The position numbers and the translations under genes are program-made. Under the pieces are notes generated by a model. It made no database searches. It saw nothing but the letters and a program-made list of their open reading frames with translations, and was not told the origin of the DNA. A stretch of 64,000 nt of DNA from Mycetocola saprophilus (GTDB taxonomy: Bacteria; Actinomycetota; Actinomycetes; Actinomycetales; Microbacteriaceae): positions 496,001 to 560,000 of the forward strand of contig NZ_JOEC01000001.1 of assembly GCF_000718085.1 (NCBI RefSeq). The letters are read 5' to 3'. Position 1 is the first letter of the stretch; every line of letters begins with the position of its first letter. Of this stretch, positions 35,797 to 45,088 are shown in pieces.

Positions 35797-38700
35797 ATGA
35801 GGATTCATCGCCTGAGCATCACCGGATTTGGACCGTTCCTGGACACCCAGGAGGTCGACTTCGACGCGTTCGCCGCCGAGGGGCTGTTCCTGATCGCCGG
35901 GAAGACCGGGGCCGGGAAGTCCAGCATCCTGGATGCGATCTGTTTTGCGCTGTACGACGGTGCCCCGCGCTATGACGGCACGCCGGGAAGGCTGCGCAGC
36001 GACCACTGCGGCCCCGGGGATCCCACGCTGGTGGAACTGGAATTCAGTACCGGGGGCGAGCGGTATCGGGTGCGGCGCTCGCCGGGATATGAGCGGCCCA
36101 AGTCTCGGGGTGCCGGAACCACGATGCAGAAGCCCACGGCGGAGTTGGCGATCCGGCGTGCCGACGGCTGGGAGGTGCTGTTTGCTCAGCCGCGCGAGGT
36201 GGGCAAGGAGCTGGCCGAGATTATCAAGCTGCGGCGCGAACAGTTCCTGCAGGTGATCCTGCTTGCCCAGAACCGGTTTGGCGAGTTTCTGCGCGCGCAG
36301 AGTTCCGAGCGGCTGGAGCTGCTGCGGACGCTGTTTGGAACCGCCCGTTTTGATCACTATGAACGGGACATCTTCGAGCGGATGCGCGCGGCCGAGGGAG
36401 TCCTCTCGACCCGAAAGTCGGCCGCCGAGGCGCTGGCCGCACGGGTCGGGGAGGTGCTTCCCAACCAATCCTCCGCGGACAACTCCGGGGTGGGCTCCGC
36501 GGATAACCTCGGTGACGCCTCCGTGGACAACTCCGGTGACGCCTCCGCGCAGGGCGCGGCACCCGGCCCCGGACAGCCCACCGACTCGTCCACGCTGCCC
36601 CCGATGCCCGCGGTTCCCGATGCGGACTGGTTTGCGCGGGCACGCGAGGTGTCGGCGGCGGCGGTTGCCCGCACCGAGATTGCGCTGGGTGTGGCCGATG
36701 CCCGCCAGCAGGAGGCGCGGGAGGCGCTGCGTGAGCGCGAGGCCCTGGCCGACCGGCAGCGCCGGCTGAGGGCCGCGCGCACCGAGTTTGCCGCGCTCGA
36801 GGAGCGTTCGACCGAGATCGACGGCGAGCGGGTAACCCTGGAGGCCGCCGATCGGGCGGCGCAGGTTGAGCCCCTGGTGCACCGCCTGAACGCCGCACGG
36901 GAAGCCCGCGCGGCGATCGAGGACACCCACACCGCGCTGATCCGCGAGGCGGAAGCGGTGAAAGCAGCGAAATCCGCGGACGTCACGGACCCGGCCGCCG
37001 AGGCTTCGAGGACGGTCGGTGTGGATCCGGCACCCGAGGTGACGCCGGAAAATGGAGCACGCACCGCCGAGGCACCGGCCGATTCGCGGACCGAGGACTC
37101 CGCCACCGCGCACACGGAATCCGCAGACCTCAGCCTGGTTGCCGATCCCGCGACCCCCGAAGATGCCCTGACCGCGATCGCCGAGCGCCGCACCCGCCAT
37201 CTGGGCCGCCTCGAAGCCGAAGCGAAGGCGGGCCGCGAGCTGCCCACCCTCCACGCCCGGGTCGCCACCCGAACGGAAGAGGAGGAAGCCGCGGCGAGTG
37301 CGCTGACCCGCGCCCAGGAGCGGGGAGTGGCACTGCCCGCCGACCTTGCCCGGGCGCGCGAGTCCCGAAACGAGACCGCCGCGCGAGCCGCGCGCCTGGA
37401 TTCGCTGCTTGCGGAGACTCAGTCTCTGAGCGCACGGGCCGAGGCGCTGAGCGCCCTGATCGCCCTCGGCCCGACCCTCGCATCCGCCCGCGAGGATGCC
37501 GACCGGGCCGAGGCGGCTCAGCGGGAGGCGTCCGCGCATCAGCGTGCGGTGCTCCGGCGTCGCCTGGCCGGGTTTGCCGGGGAGCTGGCGGCCGGGCTGG
37601 AAGCCGGGGAACCCTGCGCCGTCTGTGGAAGCACCACCCATCCGCATCCGGCCGAGGCATCCGCGGATGCCGTGGGGGAGGAGGATGTGACCGCCGCCGA
37701 GGCGAGGGTTGCCGAGGCCGCCCGCGCGCTCGCCGTCGCCACCTCGACCCTGGGGGATCTGGCCCAGAATCGCTCGGCGCTGAGTGCCCGGGCCTTCGGT
37801 TCGGCCGACGTGCCCGAGGACCTCGACGCCGCGCGGCACGCGCTGGTCGCCGATCTCGCCGAGGCCACCCGCACGCGGTCCGAGGCCGAGCAGGCGGCCC
37901 GGGATCTGCCCGCACGGGAGACCGAGATTCTGGCCCTGGAAGCCGAGCAGAATCGGGTTGATGCGGTGATCGCCGAGGCCCGAGATGCCCTGGCGGCGGC
38001 CGCGTCGGCGCGGGCGAGCGCGCAACACGCGGCGGAGGACCTGTCTCGACGCCTGTCCCTCGCCCACGTCGGCTATCCGGATCTCCCCGCGGCCATCGAG
38101 GCGGTCACGCGCGCGCGGGACCTGGCCCGCGATCGTGCCCGAATCATGGGCGAGCGGGTCCGGCTCGAAGCCGCGGTGGAGACAGCCCGGGACGAGCGAA
38201 ACCTGGCGCTCGCGGCCAGCGGGTTCTCCCGCGAGGAGGACTGGGCCGCCGCCCGTCGCGCGGACCGCGAGCAGATCCGCGCCCGCATCACGGCCCATGA
38301 TGCCGCCCTGGCCGCGGTGTCCGGTCGGATCGATGCCCCCGACCTCGTGGATCTGCCGGCCGAGCCGGTGGACGTGGGCGAGGCACGCGAGGCCGAGCAC
38401 CTCGCCGGACTGGACCGTGACGCCGCCGCGAGCGCACATCACGATCAGCGCAGCCGGCACCGGGACCTGGACACCCTCCTCGCCTCCCTGGCCGAGGCCC
38501 AGGCCGACATCGCCGAGGAACTCACCGCCTTCGAGCGGCTGCGCGCCCTGGCCACGGTGCTGCGCGGCGGGGAGAATAACGCCCGTCGCATGCGCCTGGA
38601 AAGCTTTGTCCTGGCCGCCGAGCTGGAGGAGATCGTGCGGGCGGCCAACCTGCGACTGGCCGAGATGAGCGCGGGCAGGTTCCGGCTCGAACACGACGAC

Positions 38701-39081
38701 ACCGTGCAGCACGGACGCGGCCAGTCGGGCCTCGGGCTGGTGATTTTTGACGGGTTTACCGGAACGCCGCGGGCAACCCAGTCGCTCTCGGGCGGGGAAT
38801 CCTTCCTGGCCTCCCTGGCGCTCGCGCTGGGGCTGGCCGAGGTGGTCACCCAGCGTGCGGGCGGCATCACGCTGGACACGCTGTTCATCGACGAGGGATT
38901 TGGATCCCTGGATGCCGAGACCCTGGACACCGCGATGGCCACGCTGGACGGGCTGCGCGCGGGCGGTCGCACCGTGGGCGTGATCAGTCACGTCCCGGCC
39001 ATGCAGGAGCGGATTCCCGCCCGGCTGAACGTGCGGGCGAGCGGTGCCGGTCCCAGCCGGATCGATCTGGCGGAGGGATGA
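35797..39081 (+). CDS. sbcC: SbcC ATPase subunit (Rad50-like)
   Basis: 1094 aa. N-terminal Walker A GKTGAGKSS, long Ala/Glu/Arg-rich coiled coils, zinc hook CAVC (Cys 607 and 610), C-terminal signature LSGGESFLASLALALGLAE and Walker B LDTLFIDEGFGSLD. Forms a 2:2 complex with SbcD. Unusual are three 8-residue tandem units (ADNSGVGS, ADNLGDAS, VDNSGDAS; bases 36475-36546) and a second acidic low-complexity stretch around residues 387-445, both within the coiled-coil arms, which makes the arms longer and more broken than normal. Confidence 0.94.
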   Translation: MRIHRLSITGFGPFLDTQEVDFDAFAAEGLFLIAGKTGAGKSSILDAICFALYDGAPRYDGTPGRLRSDHCGPGDPTLVELEFSTGGERYRVRRSPGYERPKSRGAGTTMQKPTAELAIRRADGWEVLFAQPREVGKELAEIIKLRREQFLQVILLAQNRFGEFLRAQSSERLELLRTLFGTARFDHYERDIFERMRAAEGVLSTRKSAAEALAARVGEVLPNQSSADNSGVGSADNLGDASVDNSGDASAQGAAPGPGQPTDSSTLPPMPAVPDADWFARAREVSAAAVARTEIALGVADARQQEAREALREREALADRQRRLRAARTEFAALEERSTEIDGERVTLEAADRAAQVEPLVHRLNAAREARAAIEDTHTALIREAEAVKAAKSADVTDPAAEASRTVGVDPAPEVTPENGARTAEAPADSRTEDSATAHTESADLSLVADPATPEDALTAIAERRTRHLGRLEAEAKAGRELPTLHARVATRTEEEEAAASALTRAQERGVALPADLARARESRNETAARAARLDSLLAETQSLSARAEALSALIALGPTLASAREDADRAEAAQREASAHQRAVLRRRLAGFAGELAAGLEAGEPCAVCGSTTHPHPAEASADAVGEEDVTAAEARVAEAARALAVATSTLGDLAQNRSALSARAFGSADVPEDLDAARHALVADLAEATRTRSEAEQAARDLPARETEILALEAEQNRVDAVIAEARDALAAAASARASAQHAAEDLSRRLSLAHVGYPDLPAAIEAVTRARDLARDRARIMGERVRLEAAVETARDERNLALAASGFSREEDWAAARRADREQIRARITAHDAALAAVSGRIDAPDLVDLPAEPVDVGEAREAEHLAGLDRDAAASAHHDQRSRHRDLDTLLASLAEAQADIAEELTAFERLRALATVLRGGENNARRMRLESFVLAAELEEIVRAANLRLAEMSAGRFRLEHDDTVQHGRGQSGLGLVIFDGFTGTPRATQSLSGGESFLASLALALGLAEVVTQRAGGITLDTLFIDEGFGSLDAETLDTAMATLDGLRAGGRTVGVISHVPAMQERIPARLNVRASGAGPSRIDLAEG

Positions 39082-39245
39082 GCGGAAACAGATTTAACCT
39101 CGGTTTAAGAATCGCGTTTCTTGACGCGCAATAAGTCGAAAAACTCCTGCGCCCCCTCGGGGCGTTCCCCTAGTCTCGGGTCATGGCCTTACCGGCCAGA
39201 GCGTGGAGCTCCCACACCCAGGGAGGCTCGGAGAAGAGGAGAAGC

Positions 39246-40727
39246 GTGGACATCGACATCCGTGAACATCGTCGCCGATGGTTGGCCCAGGAGGCCGCCG
39301 CCGATCGCATCGTTTCCCGGGTTGGTTCCCTCTATCGCGACCACGGAGTCGTGACCTCCCTCGGCGGTCGCCGGCTGATCGGGCTCGCCTCGATCGACGT
39401 GCTCGGCACCCTCACCCGCACCGCGACCCACCCCGACGACCTGACCGGCGTGGATCGCGAGCTCGCGGATCTGGAGCTGATCCTCGACGCCCTGGCCGAG
39501 ATTGCCCCGGGCCCGGTCTCGCTGGACCTCACCGCGCTGAGCGCCGGCTGGCGAGGTGCCGGGGGAGCGGATCCGGTGCGACACCTGCGCGAAAGCCTGG
39601 ATCTGCCGGTGGGCATCCCGGGCACGGTGGATACGGAAGCGCCCGACGGGGTCGAACCCCGCGACGTGGTGCTCTATGGATTTGGGCGGATCGGACGCAT
39701 CCTGGCCCGCCTGCTGATCACCCACGCGGGCGGCGGCCACGGGCTCCGTTTGCGGGCCATCGTGGTGCGCCCCGGGGGCCCGGGGGACCTGAATAAGCGC
39801 GCCAGCCTGCTGCGCCACGACTCGGTTCACGGGGACTTCCCGGGCACGGTGACCGTGGATCCCGAGGGCAAAAGCATCCTCGCCAACGGCACCCTGATCC
39901 GGGTTATTTACGCCGCCGAACCCGAGACCATCGACTACACCGAGTACGGGATCACCGATGCGATCATCGTGGATAACACCGGTCGCTTCCGCGATGCTCA
40001 GGGGCTTGAACGCCACCTGGTAGCGCCGGGTGCCGCGCGAGTTTTGCTGACGGCCCCCGGTCGCGGCGACATTAAAAACATCGTTTTTGGGGTGAACGAC
40101 GCGGTGATTGCGCCCGAGGACCGGATCCTCTCGGCCGCGTCCTGCACCACCAACGCGATCACCCCGGTACTCAAGGTCATCAACGATGTCTACGGGGTGC
40201 GTCACGGACACGTGGAGACCGTGCACTCCTTCACCAATGATCAGAACCTGATCGATAATTTCCACACCGGGGATCGTCGTGGACGCTCGGCCGCGCTCAA
40301 CATGGTGCTCACCGAGACCGGCGCGGCCACTGCGGTGGCGAAGGCCCTGCCCGAGCTGACCGGGAAGCTGACCGGGAGCGCGATCCGGGTGCCCACCCCC
40401 AACGTGTCGCTGGCGATCCTGAACCTGGAGCTTGAGCGTCCGGCTACCCGAGACGAGGTCAACGAGCGCCTGTTCCAGGTTGCCGCCGCCTCGACCCTGC
40501 GCCAGCAGATTGATTTTGTGGCCGAGCCGGAGCTGGTGTCCAGCGACCTGGTGGGCTCACACCGCGCGGGCATCGTGGATGGTTTGGCCACCATCGCCCG
40601 TGATACAAACCTCATCCTGTACGTCTGGTATGACAATGAGTTCGGTTACAGCTGTCAGGTGATGCGTGTGCTGGAGCGCATCGCCGGTGCGCACCCGCGG
40701 GTTCTGCCCGCCCGGGTGCCGGCTTAA
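39246..40727 (+). CDS. gap: Glyceraldehyde-3-phosphate dehydrogenase, long form
   Basis: 493 aa. The C-terminal ~340 residues are a GAPDH with GFGRIGR cofactor loop, catalytic Cys in SAASCTTNAITP, and WYDNEFGYSCQ. The first ~135 residues, helical and without a recognisable fold, are an extension known from the ~480-aa GapB/GapX-type enzymes of Actinobacteria, some of which favour the gluconeogenic direction. GTG 39246 follows AGGAG; an ATG at 39183 in frame has no ribosome site. A second, standard GAPDH is expected elsewhere in the genome. Confidence 0.92.
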   Translation: MDIDIREHRRRWLAQEAAADRIVSRVGSLYRDHGVVTSLGGRRLIGLASIDVLGTLTRTATHPDDLTGVDRELADLELILDALAEIAPGPVSLDLTALSAGWRGAGGADPVRHLRESLDLPVGIPGTVDTEAPDGVEPRDVVLYGFGRIGRILARLLITHAGGGHGLRLRAIVVRPGGPGDLNKRASLLRHDSVHGDFPGTVTVDPEGKSILANGTLIRVIYAAEPETIDYTEYGITDAIIVDNTGRFRDAQGLERHLVAPGAARVLLTAPGRGDIKNIVFGVNDAVIAPEDRILSAASCTTNAITPVLKVINDVYGVRHGHVETVHSFTNDQNLIDNFHTGDRRGRSAALNMVLTETGAATAVAKALPELTGKLTGSAIRVPTPNVSLAILNLELERPATRDEVNERLFQVAAASTLRQQIDFVAEPELVSSDLVGSHRAGIVDGLATIARDTNLILYVWYDNEFGYSCQVMRVLERIAGAHPRVLPARVPA

Positions 40728-40756
40728 CCGCGCATCGCCGAAGCGCAAACGGCGAC

Positions 40757-40796
40757 CGGGTCCCATCCTCCCGACAGAGACGGAGGGTGGGACCCG
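40757..40796 (+). terminator. Terminator after the GAPDH gene
   Basis: 15-bp stem with one G-T wobble (40757-40771 with 40782-40796), 10-nt loop, short T-containing tail. Confidence 0.75.
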
Positions 40797-40833
40797 ACAA
40801 TTCTTGATGGCGTGGGCATCCCCGCACCATACG

Positions 40834-40880
40834 CATCGGGCCCCGGGCTCCTCGGCAATCGAGGAGCCCGGGGCCCGATG
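40834..40880. terminator. Very strong hairpin before the kinase stop
   Basis: Perfect 21-bp stem (40834-40854 with 40860-40880) and 5-nt loop between the convergent gap and kinase genes. No T-tract on either side; probably terminates or stabilises the kinase mRNA and backs up the preceding terminator. Confidence 0.7.
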
Positions 40881-40896
40881 TTCTGTGCCTGAAGGA

Positions 40897-41733
40897 CTAG
40901 GCGGACACCGCGGCGCGAGCGCCACCCTGCCACAGTGCGTCAAACGGAGCGTTCGAGGACACCCGGGCGGCAATCCCGGCGGTTACAAACGCCTTGGCGG
41001 TGCGGGCGGCCTCGAGCGGGGTCGCGCCCTTGGCCAGCTCGGCGGTGATCGCGGCGGCCAGCGAGCAGCCGGCACCCGAAACGGCGACCTCGCCCACCTT
41101 GGGGGCGCTGAGAATCTCGGTGACGGTGCCGTCGTAGTAGACGTCCACGGCGTCGGGGCCGGCGATGCGCACGCCACCCTTGGCGAGGACCGCGGCACCG
41201 GAGATCTCGTGAATGATCCGGGCGGCCTCGGTCAGGTCCTCAACCGAGGTGATGGTGATGCCCGAGAGCGACTCGGCCTCGAAGTGGTTGGGGGTCACGA
41301 AGGTGGCCAGCGGCAGGATCTCGGCCTTGAGGGCCTGGTCGGTGTCCAGCGCGTGACCGGGCTCCTGCCCCTTGCAGATCAGCACCGGGTCGAGGACCAC
41401 GTTTTTCCAGTCCTGGTTCTGCAGGGCCGAACGCACGGTGGAGATGGTGGTGGGGCTGCCGAGCATGCCAATCTTCACGGTGTCGAGGGATCCGGCGTAG
41501 CAGGTCTGGATGGCCTCAAGCTGGTCGGCAATCACGCCGGCATCCACCGGAACGAAGCGGTGGTTCCAGTTGTCCTTGGGATCGAAGGACACGATGCAGG
41601 TCAGCGCGGTGATGCCGTAGACACCGAGTTCCTGGAAGGTCTTGAGGTCGGCCTGCGCACCGGCGCCGCCGGTGGCTTCGGATCCGGCAATGGTCAGGGT
41701 GATCGCGGGACGCGGGGCGGTTTCGAAAGACAT
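40897..41733 (-). CDS. PdxK/ThiD-family kinase (pyridoxine or hydroxymethylpyrimidine)
   Basis: 278 aa ribokinase-fold enzyme. Seen: TIAGSEATGGAGAQADLKTF near the N-terminus, VTPNHFEAESLSG, and the C-terminal anion hole with catalytic base VSGAGCSLAAAI. In this family Asp is the usual base in GTGD/GAGC-type loops; the Cys form GAGC is typical of the ThiD2/PdxK branch from Gram-positives, which phosphorylates pyridoxine, pyridoxal or hydroxymethylpyrimidine. No thiamine or B6 synthesis genes are adjacent, so salvage is likely. Divergent from the BCCT carrier. Confidence 0.9.
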   Translation of the reverse strand: MSFETAPRPAITLTIAGSEATGGAGAQADLKTFQELGVYGITALTCIVSFDPKDNWNHRFVPVDAGVIADQLEAIQTCYAGSLDTVKIGMLGSPTTISTVRSALQNQDWKNVVLDPVLICKGQEPGHALDTDQALKAEILPLATFVTPNHFEAESLSGITITSVEDLTEAARIIHEISGAAVLAKGGVRIAGPDAVDVYYDGTVTEILSAPKVGEVAVSGAGCSLAAAITAELAKGATPLEAARTAKAFVTAGIAARVSSNAPFDALWQGGARAAVSA

Positions 41734-41890
41734 GCCCTTATCTTAGAAGGTAGAACCGTGCCAATCTGGCGGCGAAAACGTGCCAATTTCCACCCGGTGG
41801 TCGGTCCGAATCCCCGCATATGCGTCATCCGCAGCGCCCGGGTTTGGGAAATAACGGCCGATTGTAGCGCGATTCGTTACGCTAGTGCGC

Positions 41891-43696
41891 ATGACTACCG
41901 TCGAGAAATCTCCGCCGTTTAGTCGCTGGGTCTTCTGGCCCGCAGCGATTATTGTCATTGTTTTTGTGGCCTTCGCGATGATCGCGCCGGATGTGGCCGA
42001 GTCCACGTTCGCCTCGATTCAATCCACGATCGTCAAGAACTTCAACTGGTACTACGTCCTCATCGCCGCCTTCTTTGTGGCCTTCTGTCTCTGGATGGGC
42101 TTCGGGAAGTTCGGCGACATCAAGCTGGGTAAGGACGAAGACGAGCCCGAGTTCTCCCTGGGATCCTGGTTCTCCCTGCTGTTTGCGGCGGGCATGGGAA
42201 TCGGTCTGGTCTTCTACGGGGTCAGTGAGCCGCTCAGCCACTTCGCCAATCCACGTCCCGGAGTTTCCGGCACCGACGCACAGATCGCCCAGCAGGCGCT
42301 CTCGCAGACCTACCTCCACTGGGGTGTGCACGCCTGGGCCATCTACGTGGTGATCGGATTGGCGCTGGCCTATGCGATTCACCGTCGCGGTCGCCCGATC
42401 TCGATCCGCTGGGCCCTGGAACCGCTGCTGGGACGCAACGTTCGCGGCGGCTGGGGCAACCTGATCGACGTGATCGCGCTGGTGGGAACCATGTTTGGTG
42501 TCGCCACCTCGCTGGGCTTTGGTGTGCTGCAGATCGGCGCGGGCCTCGAACACGCGGGCCTGTTTAAGTCCACCGACTTTAGCAACGTGATCATCATCGT
42601 GGTGATCACCGGTGCCGTGCTCTTCTCGGTACTCTCGGGTGTCTCCAAGGGCATGAAGTGGCTCTCCAACACCAACCTGATCCTGGCCGCCGTGCTGGTG
42701 CTGTTTATCCTGATCGTCGGGCCGACCCAGTTCCTGCTGCGCGACTTTGTCCAGTCAATCGGTAACTATCTGCAGAACTTCATCGGGCTCTCCTTCAACG
42801 TGTCGGCGTTTGCCGGGGCCGAGGGTGAGGCCTGGCAGGCATCGTGGACAACGTTCTACTGGGGCTGGTGGATCTCCTGGGCACCCTTTGTGGGCATCTT
42901 TATCGCGCGGATTTCGCGTGGCCGTACCGTCCGTGAGTTCATCACCGGTGTGATCCTGGTTCCCACGCTGATCACGTTCCTGTGGTTCAGCGTGCTGGGT
43001 GGTACCGCGATCTTCCAGGCTCTCAACGGGGGTGGCGGGCTGATCGGCCCGGGCAACTCGGTGGATGTGGAGGGTGCGCTCTTCCAGATGCTGAACAACC
43101 TGCCCGGTGGATCCGTGCTCACCATCGGTGCCATCATCCTGATCGCAATCTTCTTTGTCACCTCCGCCGACTCCGGCGCGCTGGTGATGGGCATGATCGC
43201 GACCGGCGGCCAGGCCGAGCCCAAGCGCTGGATCCGGGTGTTCTTCGCCTGTGCCTCCTCGCTGCTGGCCATCGCCCTGCTACTGACCGGCGGGCTGGAG
43301 GCGCTGAAAACCGCGGCGATCATCATCGCCCTGCCCTTCAGTGTCATCATGCTCGGGATCTGTTGGTCCACCGCGATCGCCTTCAGACGCGAGAATCGCC
43401 TCTACGACAAGGCGCGACGCTCGGCGTTTGTGAACCAGATCGGTGACCACTACGGCCTCGAGGTGGATAAACCCAATGAGGAGGGCTCGCTGCCGCGGAT
43501 GGGGGCACGCTTCCTGCGTCGCCGGCGCGGGCTGCCCCAGGTTCCCGTGGCGACCAGCGCGATCGACATCATGGCGCAGAGCCCGGCCGACGCCGGGGTG
43601 ACCCTGGTGGCCGGCGACTCCGCCGAGGCCGGGGAGACATCGGCGGGCGTCGCCGACGGATCCCCGTCCACCGATGATCCGCAGGCCGAACGCTAG
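41891..43696 (+). CDS. BCCT-family betaine/choline transporter
   Basis: 601 aa with twelve membrane helices and the family's tryptophan-rich segment FYWGWWISWAPFVGIFIARI. Early GMGIGLVFYGVSEPL is the glycine-rich sodium/substrate site of BetP-like carriers. Likely sodium- or proton-coupled uptake of glycine betaine or a similar compatible solute, serving osmoprotection. The ~90-residue C-terminal cytosolic tail (from RRENRLYDKARR) begins basic and ends acidic; in BetP this tail senses potassium. ATG 41891 chosen over the GTG at 41885. Confidence 0.93.
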   Translation: MTTVEKSPPFSRWVFWPAAIIVIVFVAFAMIAPDVAESTFASIQSTIVKNFNWYYVLIAAFFVAFCLWMGFGKFGDIKLGKDEDEPEFSLGSWFSLLFAAGMGIGLVFYGVSEPLSHFANPRPGVSGTDAQIAQQALSQTYLHWGVHAWAIYVVIGLALAYAIHRRGRPISIRWALEPLLGRNVRGGWGNLIDVIALVGTMFGVATSLGFGVLQIGAGLEHAGLFKSTDFSNVIIIVVITGAVLFSVLSGVSKGMKWLSNTNLILAAVLVLFILIVGPTQFLLRDFVQSIGNYLQNFIGLSFNVSAFAGAEGEAWQASWTTFYWGWWISWAPFVGIFIARISRGRTVREFITGVILVPTLITFLWFSVLGGTAIFQALNGGGGLIGPGNSVDVEGALFQMLNNLPGGSVLTIGAIILIAIFFVTSADSGALVMGMIATGGQAEPKRWIRVFFACASSLLAIALLLTGGLEALKTAAIIIALPFSVIMLGICWSTAIAFRRENRLYDKARRSAFVNQIGDHYGLEVDKPNEEGSLPRMGARFLRRRRGLPQVPVATSAIDIMAQSPADAGVTLVAGDSAEAGETSAGVADGSPSTDDPQAER

Positions 43697-44715
43697 CCAA
43701 ACATCAGCGCGATTCCGGACCCCGTGTTCTCCATGAGCACGGGGTCCGTGTTGTGTGTGCCACGCACCGCCACCCCGGTGACCGCGCGCAGCCGGGCCCA
43801 GTAGTCGGCGTTCAGGCGTGCGTGATCGGTGTTGGCGGAGGCCAGCAGGGCGCGCGGTTCAAGCTCGGCGAACCACTCGGGGGCCGGCCCATCGTCGCCG
43901 CCGTGGTGGGGGAGCAGCCAGAGCGCATCGTGCAGGACGCCGTCGTGGTCGCGAGACCGAATATCGTCCCAGTGGGAGCCCTCGCCCGCGTGATCCCCGG
44001 CAAAGATGATCGCGCCGCCGGGCAGACCGGGGGCCGCGGGTGCCCCCACCGAGTGCAGCGCAAACACTGCCGATTCGGCATTTGCCTGCTCGGAAATCTC
44101 GTGGATGAGTGCCTCGATGCGCGCGGTGCCCGCGGGGGTTTGCGCCGCGGCCGGTGTGATCTCGGCGAGCGCCGCCACCAGTGCCGGGGTCTCCAGCGCA
44201 TCGCCGGCCACCGGATACAGTCGCTCGAGTCGGAGCCCGAATGGGCCCGGTGTCTCCCAGATCACCGGGTCCGACTCGGGGGAGAAGGGCAGCAGGGTGG
44301 TGCCGCCGTCACTCAGAATCCGGGTCAACTCGGCAAACTCGCGCAGCGACTGAATCTGGCCATCCGGGGAATCCACGTGCGCATCGGAGCGGAACCGCGC
44401 GCGCCAGTCATCGCCCATCGGGGGTTCGGCGATCTGCGGATAGGGGAGGTGGGCACGCGACACCGGTGCCACGCGGGCGAGGGCGAGCAGTCCCTGCACG
44501 TGATCGCGGTGCAGGTGGGTGAGGATCAGGTCGTCGATGCGGGTGATGCCGTGTTCGCGCATCCAGGTGACCGGATCGGTGCGCACCGCATACTCGCGGC
44601 GGGCGCCCCCGTCGATCACGGTGACGCCGTGGGCGGTGCGGATGATCGCGCAGGAACCCTGGCCCACGTCCAGGACGTCGACGCGCACGGGGGCGGGGAG
44701 GGCGAGTGTGGTCAT
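43693..44715 (-). CDS. ComEC/Rec2-like metallo-beta-lactamase-fold hydrolase
   Basis: 340 aa soluble protein with VDVLDVGQGSCAIIRT at the start, metal motif THLHRDH and later FAGDH and LPHHGG, the pattern of the ComEC C-terminal beta-lactamase-like domain. It lacks the membrane competence domain, so it is a stand-alone hydrolase, possibly a phosphodiesterase or nuclease. ATG 44715 follows GGAAAGG. Its stop shares CTAG with the BCCT stop on the other strand, and its last codons overlap the BCCT terminator. Confidence 0.85.
   Translation of the reverse strand: MTTLALPAPVRVDVLDVGQGSCAIIRTAHGVTVIDGGARREYAVRTDPVTWMREHGITRIDDLILTHLHRDHVQGLLALARVAPVSRAHLPYPQIAEPPMGDDWRARFRSDAHVDSPDGQIQSLREFAELTRILSDGGTTLLPFSPESDPVIWETPGPFGLRLERLYPVAGDALETPALVAALAEITPAAAQTPAGTARIEALIHEISEQANAESAVFALHSVGAPAAPGLPGGAIIFAGDHAGEGSHWDDIRSRDHDGVLHDALWLLPHHGGDDGPAPEWFAELEPRALLASANTDHARLNADYWARLRAVTGVAVRGTHNTDPVLMENTGSGIALMFG
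43716..43748 (+). terminator. BCCT terminator inside the opposing gene's coding end
   Basis: Perfect 11-bp stem CGGACCCCGTG (43716-43726) with 43738-43748, then TGTTGTGTGTG. It lies in codons near the C-terminus of the minus-strand hydrolase. Confidence 0.7.
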
Positions 44716-45088
44716 CGGGGGCCTTTCCACGGAGGAGTAATAGTGGGGAGTGAGTGAGTGAGCGTAAGGGCGAAGGTGAGGACGGGCGTCGGCCCACCGG
44801 TTTCCGGCCGGGCGGTGCGCCCAGTGTGACGGGTGTGGGTGGACACCGGGTTAACGGGTCGCCCGCTGCCAAACATGTGTTTGGCAGGACCAACCCGCTC
44901 GGCCCAACTTCGGCGTCATTTCTCACGCCCGAGCGCCGGGCTCCTGTGGGCACACCGGACGTGCAGCGGGCGTTCATTTGCGCGCGTCCGGCAATTCACC
45001 GATCGGGACTGCCGGATACGTGCCCCGAACTGGTCTCCTGGGTGCAGGGCGCGACGGGCGTCCATCCACACACTCTTTGGAGAACACC
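44716..45088. promoter_or_regulatory. Divergent region with a perfect palindrome
   Basis: 373 bp between the hydrolase start and the secreted-protein start. It contains CTGCCAAACA (44865-44874), two bases, TGTTTGGCAG (44877-44886), a perfect 10-bp inverted repeat that looks like an operator or a short hairpin, flanked by GGGT and AACCC. No gene is seen here; a frame open from 44978 lacks a ribosome site. Confidence 0.5.

Noticed and set aside
34615..38991. 1458-codon open frame antisense to sbcD-sbcC
   Set aside because: GC-rich codon bias leaves the complementary frame open. No ribosome site, no family motif, composition of a shadow frame, and both sense genes are certain.
41743..42006. Short minus-strand frame overlapping the BCCT start
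   Set aside because: It lies opposite the BCCT promoter and first codons, without a ribosome site or family resemblance.
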